Assembly (NCBI RefSeq): GCF_001039005.1
Contig: NZ_LDWR01000004.1
Location: forward strand, 122,742 to 186,741
Direction of reading: 5' to 3'
Source: Burkholderia cepacia
GTDB lineage: Bacteria > Pseudomonadota > Gammaproteobacteria > Burkholderiales > Burkholderiaceae
Length of the DNA: 64,000 bases
Below the pieces are notes generated by a model. It was not told the DNA's origin. It saw only the letters and a program-made list of their open reading frames with translations, and made no database searches. Position 1 is the stretch's first letter. Each line of letters opens with the position of its first letter. Below are positions 55,738 to 64,000 of this stretch, one piece after another. The translations under genes were made by a program, and so were the position numbers.

Positions 55738-58199
55738 TGGACCAGCGCACTCGGCCCTCGCCCGTCATCCGCCGCCTGCACGCGTTGCGACAGCGCGCGG
55801 TGCTCGTGTGGCTGCTCGCGCTCGTCGCGTGCGGGGTGGCGATCGGGCGCGCGCACTTCACGGCCGACCTGTCCGCGTTCCTGCCGAGCGCGCCGAGCGC
55901 CGGGCAGCGCGTGCTCGTCGACCAGTTGCGCGACGGCATCGTGTCGCGGCTGATCCTTGTCGCGATCGACGGCGGCGACGCAAGCACGCGCGCCACGCTG
56001 TCGCGACGCGTCGCCGGTGCGCTGCGCGCCGATCCGCAGTTCGCGGCGGTTCACAACGGCGAAGCCGCGAACGACGCGCGCGACCGGCAATTCATCTTCG
56101 ATCACCGTTACCTGCTGAGCCCGGCGGTCACGCCGCAGCGCTTCAGCGCCGACGGCCTGCACCAGGCGCTCGGCGACAGCCTCGACCTGCTGAGTTCGTC
56201 GGCCGGCCTCGTGGCCAAGGCGATGCTGCCGCGCGACCCGACCGGCGAAGTCGCCGCGCTCGTCGACCAGCTCGACAGCGCGGCGGAACCGGCGAGCCGC
56301 GACGGCGTGTGGGCGTCGCGCGACGGCTCGCGCGCGGTGCTCGTCGTGCAGACGGCCGCCGCCGGCTCCGATACCGACGCGCAGGCCCGCGCGATCGACA
56401 CGGTGCGCCGCGCGTTCGCCGCCGCGACGCAGGCCGTGCCGAACGCGGCCGCGACCACGCTCGCGATGACGGGTCCCGGCGTGTTCTCGGTCGACATGCG
56501 CGACACGATCCGGCACGACGTCGAACGGCTGTCGACGGCGAGCGTCGTGCTGATCGTCGCGCTGCTGCTGACGCTGTACCGCTCGCCGCGCACGCTCGCG
56601 CTCGGCTTGTTGCCGGTGCTGACGGGCGTCGCGGCCGGGATCGCGGCGGTCAGCGTCGCGTTCGGCACGGTCCACGGGCTGACACTCGGGTTCGGCACGA
56701 CGCTGATCGGCGAAGCCGTCGACTACTCGATCTACCTGTTCGTGCAATCCGCGCAGGCCGGCACGCGCGGCGCCGCACGCCCGGCCGACGCGACGCGCGC
56801 CTGGGTCGCCGCGTACTGGCCGACGATCCGGCTCGGCGTGCTGACATCCGTGTGCGGGTTCGCGTCGATGCTGTTCTCCGGATTCCCGGGCCTCGTGCAG
56901 CTCGGGCTCTATTCGATCGTCGGGCTGACGGCCGCCGCGCTCGTCACGCGCTTCGTGCTGCCGCACCTGCGCGGCGAGCATGTCGCGATCCGCGACGTGT
57001 CGCGCGTCGGCGCCGTGCTCGCCCGCGCGGCCGACGCCGCGCCGCGGCTGCGCTGGCCGCTCGCCGTGCTCGTGCTTGCAGCCTGCGCGACGCTCGTGCT
57101 GCATCGCGACGGCCTGTGGAGCCGCGAGCTCGCCGCGCTCAGCCCCGTGCCGGCAGGTGCGCAGGCGCTCGACGCGCGGCTGCGTGCCGATGTCGGCGCG
57201 CCCGACGTGCGCTACCTCGTCGTGATTTCCGCGCCGACCGAACAGGCCGCGCTCGAACGCGCCGAACAGGTCGCCGCGCAATTGCAGCCGCTCGTCGACC
57301 GAGGCGCGCTCGCGGGCTTCGAAAGCCCCGCGCGCTACTTGCCGAGCGACGCCGCGCAGCGCGCACGCCAGGCGAGCCTGCCGGATGCGGACGCACTCGC
57401 CGCACGGATGCGCAACGCCGTCGCGAACCAGCCGATCGCGGTGAAGCCCGACCTCTTCGCGCCGTTCATCACCGACGTCGAGGCCGCGCACCACGCGCCG
57501 CTGCTCACGCGCACGGACTTGCGCGGCACGTCGATGGCGCTCGCCGTCGATGCACTGCTGACCGAACGCGCGGGCCGCTGGAGCGCGATGCTGCCGCTGC
57601 GCGCACCGGACGCCGCGCGCGGCGGACAACCGGCGTCGGGGCTCGATGCGGCGCCGATTCGCGCGGCCGTCGCCCGAGCGGGCGTACCCGATGCGCTGTT
57701 CGTCGACATGAAGGCCGAAGCCGATCGCCTGTACGTGAGCTACGTGCACGAGGACATCCGGCTGTCGCTCGCCGGTTTCGCGGCGATCGCCGTGCTGCTG
57801 CTGATCGCCTTGCGCTCGCCGCGCCGCGTCATGCACGCGCTCGCACCGCTCGTCGCGGCCGTGCTGGTCGTGACGGCAGGTTTCGCGCTCGCCGGCGTGC
57901 AGCTGACGATCCTGCACCTCGTCGGCATGCTGCTGATCGTCGCGGTCGGCTCGAACTACGCGCTGTTCTTCTGCAAGCGCGACGACGCGCAGCCCATCAC
58001 GCCTTACACGCTCGTGTCGCTGCTGATCGCGAACCTCGCGACGGTCGCCGGCTTCGGGTTGCTGGCGCTGTCGCGCGTGCCGCTGCTCGAAACCTTCGGG
58101 CTGACCGTCGGCCCCGGCGCGATGCTCGCGCTCGCGTTCGCGGCGATTCTGGCGCCACGCGCCGCGGCGAATGCACGTCGTCAAGGAGGCCCGGCATGA
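55737..58199 (+). CDS. MMPL/RND-family exporter of the aryl polyene
   Basis: An 820-residue MMPL-type transporter with 11 to 12 transmembrane segments: one near 24-37, then five after residue 260 (TASVVLIVALLLTLYRSPRT, LALGLLPVLTGVAAGIAAVS), and a second similar set after 680 (RLSLAGFAAIAVLLLIALRS). Two large periplasmic loops lie between. GEAVDYSIYLFV and VAVGSNYALFFCKR are the conserved TM4-like and TM10-like segments. It probably moves the finished lipid across or out of the inner membrane. Start overlaps the LolA-like gene by one base. Confidence 0.9.
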   Translation: MDQRTRPSPVIRRLHALRQRAVLVWLLALVACGVAIGRAHFTADLSAFLPSAPSAGQRVLVDQLRDGIVSRLILVAIDGGDASTRATLSRRVAGALRADPQFAAVHNGEAANDARDRQFIFDHRYLLSPAVTPQRFSADGLHQALGDSLDLLSSSAGLVAKAMLPRDPTGEVAALVDQLDSAAEPASRDGVWASRDGSRAVLVVQTAAAGSDTDAQARAIDTVRRAFAAATQAVPNAAATTLAMTGPGVFSVDMRDTIRHDVERLSTASVVLIVALLLTLYRSPRTLALGLLPVLTGVAAGIAAVSVAFGTVHGLTLGFGTTLIGEAVDYSIYLFVQSAQAGTRGAARPADATRAWVAAYWPTIRLGVLTSVCGFASMLFSGFPGLVQLGLYSIVGLTAAALVTRFVLPHLRGEHVAIRDVSRVGAVLARAADAAPRLRWPLAVLVLAACATLVLHRDGLWSRELAALSPVPAGAQALDARLRADVGAPDVRYLVVISAPTEQAALERAEQVAAQLQPLVDRGALAGFESPARYLPSDAAQRARQASLPDADALAARMRNAVANQPIAVKPDLFAPFITDVEAAHHAPLLTRTDLRGTSMALAVDALLTERAGRWSAMLPLRAPDAARGGQPASGLDAAPIRAAVARAGVPDALFVDMKAEADRLYVSYVHEDIRLSLAGFAAIAVLLLIALRSPRRVMHALAPLVAAVLVVTAGFALAGVQLTILHLVGMLLIVAVGSNYALFFCKRDDAQPITPYTLVSLLIANLATVAGFGLLALSRVPLLETFGLTVGPGAMLALAFAAILAPRAAANARRQGGPA

Positions 58200-59086
58200 A
58201 CGCACCGTCGTCCGTTCCGCCGCGCCAGCCCGACCAATCCGGCGTGCGCCGCTGGAAACCGACGCCGCTGATCGCGGGCACGGCCGCGCTGCATGCGGGC
58301 GCGGCCGCCGCCGTCGTCGCGCAGCCAGCCGCGTGGCCGTGGGCCGTCGGCGGCGTGGTCGCATCGCATCTCGCGCTGACCGCCGCCGGCCTGTGGCCGC
58401 GCAGCACGCTGCTCGGCCCGAACTGGACGCGCCTGCCGGCCGGCGCCGGCCGCCGGATCGCACTGACGATCGACGACGGCCCGGATCCGGAGGTCACGCC
58501 ACGCGTGCTCGACCTGCTCGAACGCTACGACGCGCGCGCGACGTTCTTCTGCATCGGCGATCTGGCGCGCCGTCACCCGCGGTGGATCGAAGCGATCGTC
58601 GCACGCGGTCACTCGGTCGAGAACCACAGCCAGCGACACCGGCACACGTTCTCGCTGTCGGGGCCCGGCGCGCTGCGGCGCGAGATCGCGGCCGCGCAGC
58701 AGACGCTGACCGAGATCGCCGGCACGCGCCCGCTGTTCTTCCGCGCGCCGGCCGGCCTGCGCAATCCGTTTCTCGAACCGGTGCTGTGCGAGCTCGGCCT
58801 GCAACTGGCGAGCTGGACCCGGCGCGGCTTCGACACGCGCGCGCGCGATGCCGCGACCGTCACGCGCCGCCTGCTGCACGGCCTCGACGCGCGCGACATC
58901 CTGCTCGTGCACGACGGTCACGCGGCGCGCGACACACGCGGCGAACCGGTCGTGCTCGACGTGCTGCAGGCCGTGCTGCGCGCGGCCGCCGACGCGCAGT
59001 TGCACTGGACCACGTTGCGCGCGGCGCTCGCGCCCGAACCGCCCGGCCAGCCGGGCGTTCCGGCACCCCCGTTTGATAAAATCTGA
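58196..59086 (+). CDS. NodB-domain polysaccharide deacetylase in the pigment operon
   Basis: A 296-residue protein with two N-terminal hydrophobic segments (about 24-44 and 48-66) and a NodB deacetylase domain. Motif 1 is ALTIDDGPDPEV with Asp93 (base) and Asp94 (metal), motif 2 is HSVENHSQRH with His144 and His148, and later FFRAPAGLRN and LVHDGH match motifs 3 to 5. All catalytic residues seem present. It should remove acetyl groups from an N-acetyl sugar at the membrane, maybe from a sugar added by the GT2 enzyme. It overlaps the exporter gene by 4 bp, with AAGGAGG before its ATG. NodB genes are not a standard part of aryl-polyene clusters as far as I know. Confidence 0.9.
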   Translation: MNAPSSVPPRQPDQSGVRRWKPTPLIAGTAALHAGAAAAVVAQPAAWPWAVGGVVASHLALTAAGLWPRSTLLGPNWTRLPAGAGRRIALTIDDGPDPEVTPRVLDLLERYDARATFFCIGDLARRHPRWIEAIVARGHSVENHSQRHRHTFSLSGPGALRREIAAAQQTLTEIAGTRPLFFRAPAGLRNPFLEPVLCELGLQLASWTRRGFDTRARDAATVTRRLLHGLDARDILLVHDGHAARDTRGEPVVLDVLQAVLRAAADAQLHWTTLRAALAPEPPGQPGVPAPPFDKI

Positions 59087-59149
59087 CCGCGAACGGCGCG
59101 CGTGCCAGCCCTGCTGCGGCGCCCGTTCCGGCCACCGGATGCGACCCTC

Positions 59150-60361
59150 GTGAAACCTCTCCTGCTCTCGCACTTCACCGCCACCAGCTGCATCGGCCGC
59201 GGCCTCGATGCGACCCTCGACGCGCTGCGCCACGCCCGCGGCGGGCTCGCGCCGTGCGACTTCGAGCGCGCGGATCTCGACACGTGGATCGGTGCGGTGG
59301 ACGATGTCGATGCGCAGCCCGTGCGCGCGGACCTCGCCGACTTCGAATGCCGCAACAACCGCCTCGCGCAGCTCGGTCTCGTGCAGGACGGCTTCGACGC
59401 AGGCGTCGCGGCGGCGGTGGCGCGTTACGGCGCGGCGCGCGTCGGCGTGTTCGTCGGCACGAGCACGGCCGGCATCCTCGAGACCGAACGTGCGTACCAG
59501 CGCCGCGATCCGGCGAGCGGCGCACTGCCCGCCGACTTCCGCTACGCGCACACCCACAACCCGTATTCACCGGCCGCATTCGTGCGCGCGTATTTCGCGC
59601 TGCGCGGGCCGGCGATGGCGATCTCGTCCGCGTGTTCGTCCGGCGCGAAAGTGTTCGGCTCCGCGCGCCGCATGATCGAAGCCGGGTTGATCGACGCGGC
59701 CGTCGTCGGCGGCGTCGATTCGCTGTGCCTGACGACGCTGTACGGCTTCAATTCGCTCGAACTGCTGTCGCGCCGGCCGTGCCGGCCGTTCGACGTCGCG
59801 CGCGACGGCATCTCGATCGGCGAGGCCGCCGCGTTCGCGCTCGTCGAGCGCATGCCCGCCCCGCCCGTCACGCTCGACGGCAACGCGATCCTGCTGCTCG
59901 GCATCGGCGAATCGAGCGACGCGCATCACATGTCGTCGCCGCATCCGGAAGGGCTCGGCGCGCGCGTCGCGATCGAGCAGGCGCTCGCGTCCGCCGGCCT
60001 CGGCGCGAACGACATCGACTACGTGAACCTGCACGGCACCGCGACACCGAGCAACGACGCGGCCGAAAGCCGTGCGGTCGGCGCGCTGTTCGCCCGCACG
60101 CCGTGCAGCTCGACGAAGGGCGCGACCGGCCACACGCTCGGCGCGGCGGGTGCGCTCGAAGCGGTCGTCGCCGCGCTCGCGCTGCGCGAGCAATTCGTGC
60201 CGGCCGGCGTCAACACGACGCAACCCGATCCGGCCCTCGCCGCCGACTACGTGCTCGCGAGCCGCGATACGCGCGTGCGCGCCGCCCTTTCCAATTCGTT
60301 CGGCTTCGGCGGCACGAATTGCAGCCTGATCCTCGGCCGCGCCGACCACGCACGCCGTTGA
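59150..60361 (+). CDS. Beta-ketoacyl-ACP synthase (polyene chain extension)
   Basis: A 403-residue ketosynthase. The Cys-His-His active site is complete: Cys162 in ISSACSSGAKVFG, His in NLHGTATPSND and His in KGATGHTLGAAG. It extends the aryl polyene by condensing malonyl-ACP with the growing chain, most likely with the chain-length-factor-like protein encoded next. The start is unclear: a GTG at 59150 gives a sensible N-terminus, and a longer frame from 59102 is open. A 63-bp gap separates it from the deacetylase gene, the widest in the second half of the operon. Confidence 0.92.
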   Translation: MKPLLLSHFTATSCIGRGLDATLDALRHARGGLAPCDFERADLDTWIGAVDDVDAQPVRADLADFECRNNRLAQLGLVQDGFDAGVAAAVARYGAARVGVFVGTSTAGILETERAYQRRDPASGALPADFRYAHTHNPYSPAAFVRAYFALRGPAMAISSACSSGAKVFGSARRMIEAGLIDAAVVGGVDSLCLTTLYGFNSLELLSRRPCRPFDVARDGISIGEAAAFALVERMPAPPVTLDGNAILLLGIGESSDAHHMSSPHPEGLGARVAIEQALASAGLGANDIDYVNLHGTATPSNDAAESRAVGALFARTPCSSTKGATGHTLGAAGALEAVVAALALREQFVPAGVNTTQPDPALAADYVLASRDTRVRAALSNSFGFGGTNCSLILGRADHARR

Positions 60362-60369
60362 GGCCCGAC

Positions 60370-61188
60370 ATGACACTCACCGCCTTCATCGAAAGCATCG
60401 GCCTCGTCGGGCCGGGATTGAACGACTGGCCGCACGCGGCCGACGTGCTCGCGGGCCGCGCGGCCTATGCGAACGCACGCACCGAGCTGCCGCCGCCCGC
60501 CGGCCTGCCGTCGGCCGAACGGCGCCGCACGGGCCCCGTCGTGCGCGTCGCGCTCGCGGTCGGCCACGAGGCGGTGGCCGCGAGCGGACGCGATGCCGCG
60601 ACGCTCGCGACCGTGTTCAGCGCGTCCGGCGGCGATGGCCAGAACTGCCACGCGATCTGCGAAACCCTCGCCGGCGACGATCGCCAGTTGTCGCCGACGC
60701 GTTTCCACAACTCCGTGCACAACGCACCGGCCGGTTACTGGAGCATCGCGACCCGCGCGATGGCGACGTCGAACGTGCTGTGCGCGCACGACGGCAGTTT
60801 TGCCGCCGGCCTGCTCGAAAGCCTATGCCAGGTCGCCGTCGATCGCGTGCCGACCCTGCTGATCGCGTACGACACCGATTACCCGGAACCGCTGCACGCG
60901 GTGCGGCCGATTGGCGACGCGTTCGGCGTCGCGCTCGTGCTCGCACCCGAAGCGAGCGAGCGCACGCTCGCCCGCATCGATGCGCAGCTCACCGACGCGC
61001 CCGCCACGGCACTCGCGAACGCCGAGCTCGACGCGCTGCGCACCGGCAATCCGGCCGCACGCGTGCTGCCGCTGCTCGATGCGCTTGCCGCGCGGCGTTC
61101 GGCGCGCGTCGTGCTCGACTACCTGTCCGACACGCGCGTGCAGGTCGACATCGCGATGCCGGACACCTTCGCGGAGCACGCGCGATGA
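60370..61188 (+). CDS. Ketosynthase-like chain length factor (N-terminal half fold)
   Basis: A 272-residue protein related to the N-terminal half of ketosynthases, without the active-site cysteine. FHNSVHNAPAGYWSIATRAM and VFSASGGDGQNCHAICETLAG are typical of the short KS-like proteins of aryl-polyene clusters, where the partner (ApeC) acts as chain length factor with the active ketosynthase ApeO. It starts 9 bp after the ketosynthase stop and overlaps the dehydratase gene by 4 bp. I infer a KS-CLF heterodimer. Confidence 0.85.
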   Translation: MTLTAFIESIGLVGPGLNDWPHAADVLAGRAAYANARTELPPPAGLPSAERRRTGPVVRVALAVGHEAVAASGRDAATLATVFSASGGDGQNCHAICETLAGDDRQLSPTRFHNSVHNAPAGYWSIATRAMATSNVLCAHDGSFAAGLLESLCQVAVDRVPTLLIAYDTDYPEPLHAVRPIGDAFGVALVLAPEASERTLARIDAQLTDAPATALANAELDALRTGNPAARVLPLLDALAARRSARVVLDYLSDTRVQVDIAMPDTFAEHAR

Positions 61189-61688
61189 CCGCCACGATCG
61201 CACCGACGCCGCCGCTCGACCATGCGTGGATCGCCGCGCACATTCCGCACGGCGGCGCGATGTGCATGCTCGACACGGTCGATGCGTGGGACGCCGCGCG
61301 CATCAGCTGCACCGCGACGAGCCACCGCGATCCGCACAACCCGCTGCGCTCGCACGGCCGGCTCGCGTCGGTCTGCGGAATCGAATACGCGGCACAGGCG
61401 ATGGCCGTGCACGGCGCGCTGCTCGGTGCGCAGGAAGCGCGCCCGCGCGTCGGTTATCTCGCGAGCGTGCGCAACGTCGACGCGTTCGTCGACCGGCTCG
61501 ACACGTTCGACCTGCCGCTCACCGTCGACGCGGAACGCGTGAGCGGCGACGGCCGCTCGGTGCTGTACGGCTTCGCGCTGCGCTGCGGCGCTCGCGTGCT
61601 GCTGTCCGGCCGTGCCGCGGTGATGCTCGACGCATCGTCGGCCGGCACGTTTTCCCCGACGCCCGCCGGCAATACACATCCTCGATGA
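61185..61688 (+). CDS. ApeP-like 3-hydroxyacyl-ACP dehydratase
   Basis: A 167-residue hotdog-fold protein. AAHIPHGGAMCMLDTVDAW carries the catalytic-type histidine of the FabZ/ApeP group, and HGRLASVCGIEYAAQAMAVH is the central helix segment. It would remove water from 3-hydroxyacyl-ACP to make each double bond of the polyene. Together with the dehydratase domain on the ligase fusion, the cluster has two dehydratases, as in APE systems with ApeI and ApeP. ATG overlaps the chain-length-factor stop. Confidence 0.87.
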   Translation: MTATIAPTPPLDHAWIAAHIPHGGAMCMLDTVDAWDAARISCTATSHRDPHNPLRSHGRLASVCGIEYAAQAMAVHGALLGAQEARPRVGYLASVRNVDAFVDRLDTFDLPLTVDAERVSGDGRSVLYGFALRCGARVLLSGRAAVMLDASSAGTFSPTPAGNTHPR

Positions 61689-61714
61689 ATACGCCTACTC
61701 AAGGAAACCAGGTC

Positions 61715-62014
61715 GTGAAAGTTCGTCAATTCATTGGTACCGCGCTCGTTCTGGCGCTGATCAGCCCGATCGCGCATGCGGACATGTCGGAAGTGAAGCA
61801 GGACATCAAGCGCGATTCGAAGGAAGCCGCGCACAAGACCGGCGAGGCGGCACGCAGCTTCGGCCATGCGACCGCGAGCGCCGCGAAGGCGGTCGGGCAC
61901 GGTGTCGCACACGCGTCGCGCGAAGGTTGGGATGCCACCAAGCGCACGACCAAGCGGGTCTTCCACAAGAACGACTCGGGCGAGTCGGGTGGAAAGAGCG
62001 AAAAGAGCGATTGA
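61715..62014 (+). CDS. Small exported Lys/Ala-rich protein at the end of the pigment operon
   Basis: A 99-residue protein of unknown function. A signal peptide is clear (KVRQFIGTALVLALISPIAHA, cleaved before DMSE). The mature part is hydrophilic and rich in Lys, Ala, Ser, His and Asp, with helical repeats such as KEAAHKTGEAARSFGHATASA, so it is probably extended or helical in the periplasm. I chose the GTG at 61715, with AAGGAAACC in front; an ATG at 61685 in the same frame overlaps the dehydratase stop by 4 bp and is equally possible (109 residues). It ends the rightward operon. Confidence 0.7.
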   Translation: MKVRQFIGTALVLALISPIAHADMSEVKQDIKRDSKEAAHKTGEAARSFGHATASAAKAVGHGVAHASREGWDATKRTTKRVFHKNDSGESGGKSEKSD

Positions 62015-62104
62015 GCACGCGCCATCGCACGCATCACCGACTGCATGTGCGCGATGCATGACCGTGCCCAACCGTGACACCGCAATACCGCGATACCGCC
62101 GCCG

Positions 62105-62305
62105 TCAACGCGCGCCGCGGCGGGCCGGCCCCGCGGGCCTGCGCGCGATGCACTTGCCGTACGCGACGAGCCAGCAGTCGCGATGATCGAAGTTCCGCAG
62201 CAGCCGCGCGCGGCGCCGCTCGAGCCAATAGAGTGAGATCATCATCGTCAGCGCGACGGCCAGTGCCGCGCCGCCGATCGCGAGTCCTATCCAGGTATCG
62301 CCCAT
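62105..62305 (-). CDS. Small single-pass membrane protein of unknown function
   Basis: A 66-residue protein with one hydrophobic segment (IGLAIGGAALAVALTMMISLYW, about 6-27) and a basic C-terminal half. The ATG at 62305 is preceded by GGAGAAGGC, a good ribosome site, which supports a real gene. I do not recognise a family. It lies between the convergent pigment operon and the phaB gene, on the phaB strand. Confidence 0.55.
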   Translation of the reverse strand: MGDTWIGLAIGGAALAVALTMMISLYWLERRRARLLRNFDHRDCWLVAYGKCIARRPAGPARRGAR

Positions 62306-62414
62306 GCCTTCTCCGGAATGCGAGACCGAAGCGGTACGTCTGCCGCCGCTCCGGCACTGGATCTAGCGGAACGCGGCCCGGCATGTGCGCGAACGCCGTC
62401 CGGGCCGCCACGCG

Positions 62415-63158
62415 TCAATGCATGTGCTGGCCGCCGTTGATCGCGATGTTGGAGCCCGTCACGAAGCCGGCCTCCTCCGAGCACAGGTACGCGACCAGCG
62501 CCGCGACTTCCTCGGGCTTGCCGAGCCGGCCCGCCGGGATCTGCGGGAGGATCTTCGTGTCGAGGATCTCCTGCGGAATCGCGGTGACCATCTTCGTCGC
62601 GAGGTAACCCGGCGACACCGTGTTCACCGTCACGCCCTTGCGCGCGATCTCGAGCGCGAGCGATTTCGTGAAGCCGTGCATGCCGGCCTTCGCGGCCGCG
62701 TAGTTGGTCTGGCCGACCGAGCCCTTCGAGCCGTTCACCGACGAGATGTTGACGATGCGACCCCAGCCGCGCTCGACCATGCTTTCGCAGACGGGCTTCG
62801 TCATGTTGAACACGGAGTCGAGGTTCGTGCGGATCACCGCATCCCAGTTGACCTTGTCGAGCTTGCGCAGCGTCATGTCGCGCGTGATGCCCGCGTTGTT
62901 CACGAGAATGTCGACCGGGCCGACGTCCCGCACGATCTTCTCGATGCATTGCTGGCACGAATCGTGATCGGCCACGTCCACCGGGTACGCATGGAACTCG
63001 CGGCCGGCCGCGTGCATCTCGGTCAGCCAGCGGTCCGCGCCGGTGTTGTTCGGCGAATACGTGACGACTACCCGGTGGCCCGCGTCGTTCAACCTGATGC
63101 TGACCGCTTCGCCGAGGCCGCCCATTCCACCTGTCACAACTGCAATTCGCTTAGTCAT
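62415..63158 (-). CDS. phaB: Acetoacetyl-CoA reductase (PhaB)
   Basis: A 247-residue short-chain dehydrogenase that reduces acetoacetyl-CoA to (R)-3-hydroxybutyryl-CoA with NADPH, the second step of polyhydroxybutyrate synthesis. The cofactor loop is VTGGMGGLGEAVSIRL, NNAGITRDMTLRKL follows, and the catalytic segment is NISSVNGSKGSVGQTNYAAAKAG. This set of motifs is characteristic of PhbB. The ATG at 63158 begins MTKRIAVVTGG. The thiolase gene phaA lies 216 bp upstream on the same strand; the polymerase gene is probably further right. Confidence 0.96.
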   Translation of the reverse strand: MTKRIAVVTGGMGGLGEAVSIRLNDAGHRVVVTYSPNNTGADRWLTEMHAAGREFHAYPVDVADHDSCQQCIEKIVRDVGPVDILVNNAGITRDMTLRKLDKVNWDAVIRTNLDSVFNMTKPVCESMVERGWGRIVNISSVNGSKGSVGQTNYAAAKAGMHGFTKSLALEIARKGVTVNTVSPGYLATKMVTAIPQEILDTKILPQIPAGRLGKPEEVAALVAYLCSEEAGFVTGSNIAINGGQHMH

Positions 63159-63374
63159 CCTATAAATTACCGACAAAAAAGTAATCGATGAAAGCGGGGC
63201 GACGGCGTCGTACATGCTGCCGCCCCACCGCTACGATGCGCAGCCGCCCGCGTCGCGGGCGCGGCACGCACCGGAACCTCGCGCTTGTTGTTGGCTGCTT
63301 GTCGTGCGCGAAACCGCTTCGCGCGGATACCGCGCTTGCCGGCGCCGCATCCGCGTGATGTCGTCAGACCCTGC

Positions 63375-64000
63375 TCAGACGCGCTCGACCGCGAGCGCGA
63401 CGCCCATCCCGCCGCCGATGCACAGCGACGCCAGCCCGCGCTTCGCATCGCGCTTGGCCATCTCGTGCAGCAGCGTCACCAGAATCCGGCAGCCCGACGC
63501 GCCGATCGGATGACCGATCGCGATCGCGCCGCCGTTCACGTTCACCTTCGACGTGTCCCAGCCCATCTGCTTGTGCACCGCCAGCGCCTGCGCCGCGAAC
63601 GCCTCGTTGATCTCCATCAGGTCCAGGTCGCCCGGCGTCCAGCCCGCGCGCTCCAGGCAACGGCGCGAGGCCGGCACCGGGCCCATGCCCATCACGCTCG
63701 GATCCACGCCCGCGTTCGCGTATGCCTTGATCCGCGCCAGCGGCGTCAGACCCAGCGCCGCCGCCTTCTGCGCCGACATCACCAGCACCGCCGCCGCACC
63801 GTCGTTCAGGCCCGACGCGTTCGCCGCCGTCACCGAACCGTCCTTCGAGAACGCCGGCTTCAGCCCCGCCAGCGATTCCGCCGTCACGCCGTGACGCACG
63901 AACTCGTCGGTCGCGAACTGCAGCGGCTCGCCCTTGCGTTGCGGGATCGACACCGGCACGATCTCGTCGTTGAAGCGGCCGGCCTTCTGCGCCGCTTCCG
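63375..64000 (-). CDS. phaA: Acetyl-CoA acetyltransferase PhaA, C-terminal part (runs off the right edge)
   Basis: The last ~208 residues of a thiolase; the N-terminus and its active-site cysteine lie outside the window. Visible parts are [49 protein letters not shown] and [14 protein letters not shown] with the catalytic histidine, and [16 protein letters not shown] with the second cysteine. Position directly before phaB points to PhaA, which condenses two acetyl-CoA for polyhydroxybutyrate. The frame continues to base 64000 without a start codon belonging to the gene's 5' end. Confidence 0.93.
   Translation of the reverse strand, partial: EAAQKAGRFNDEIVPVSIPQRKGEPLQFATDEFVRHGVTAESLAGLKPAFSKDGSVTAANASGLNDGAAAVLVMSAQKAAALGLTPLARIKAYANAGVDPSVMGMGPVPASRRCLERAGWTPGDLDLMEINEAFAAQALAVHKQMGWDTSKVNVNGGAIAIGHPIGASGCRILVTLLHEMAKRDAKRGLASLCIGGGMGVALAVERV

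Noticed and set aside
55692..58463. Minus-strand open frame of 923 codons opposite the MMPL exporter
   Set aside because: Antisense to a clear membrane protein; Arg/Ala/Asp-rich with no domain.

Overview
The window is very GC-rich, densely coding DNA without insertion sequences, rRNA, tRNA or CRISPR that I can see. Gene content and order point to a betaproteobacterium of the genus Burkholderia, most likely chromosome 1 of a cepacia-complex-like species: aspS-nudB, the ubiE/ubiJ/ubiB block with Tim44 and FmdB proteins, ilvA-queF, a 1,343-residue DUF3683 FAD/Fe-S protein, lldR-lutA-lutC-lutB-lldP, and phaA-phaB. The genus is inferred from recognition of these families, not from a database search.

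Left part (1-11.8 kb): the start of an Atm1-type ABC exporter, a YciA-like thioesterase, a nitrate-reductase-associated protein and fdhD, then a leftward fatty-acid beta-oxidation set under a TetR regulator: acyl-CoA dehydrogenase, a FadN-order bifunctional enzyme, a thiolase and an isomerase-like crotonase. A ClsB-type phospholipase and nudB follow. Middle-left (11.9-27.8 kb): aspS, DUF502, FmdB, a methyltransferase, the ubiquinone genes ubiB, ubiJ and ubiE, a Tim44 protein, DUF971 and HIT proteins, the giant FAD/Fe-S oxidoreductase, ilvA and queF.

Middle (27.8-47.5 kb): a D-amino-acid module (RidA, N-acyl-D-amino-acid deacylase, RpiR regulator, and a divergent PLP deaminase) with a perfect palindrome in its divergent promoter; a DJ-1 protein; a DHA2 efflux pump with MarR; a 293-bp nested inverted-repeat element in front of an EcsC gene; an esterase, a CHRD protein and a class II aldolase; a ClsC-type lipoprotein; the L-lactate operon with LldR-like operators on both sides of lldR; and an M48 lipoprotein protease.

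Right part (47.6-62.0 kb): a divergent aryl-polyene/xanthomonadin-like pigment cluster. Leftward are glycosyltransferase, chorismatase (3-/4-hydroxybenzoate supply), ketoreductase and ACP. Rightward are a membrane protein, an AMP-ligase fused to a dehydratase domain, an acyltransferase, a LolA-like carrier, an MMPL exporter, a NodB deacetylase, a ketosynthase, a chain-length-factor-like protein, a dehydratase and a small exported protein, mostly with 4-bp stop/start overlaps. The window closes with phaB and the C-terminal part of a phaA-type thiolase.

The strongest undescribed-looking item is the cloverleaf-like nested inverted repeat at 35258-35550. Other items worth checking are the orphan rightward terminator near 38.18 kb (possible small RNA), several perfect palindromic operators, and the unusual composition of the pigment cluster.
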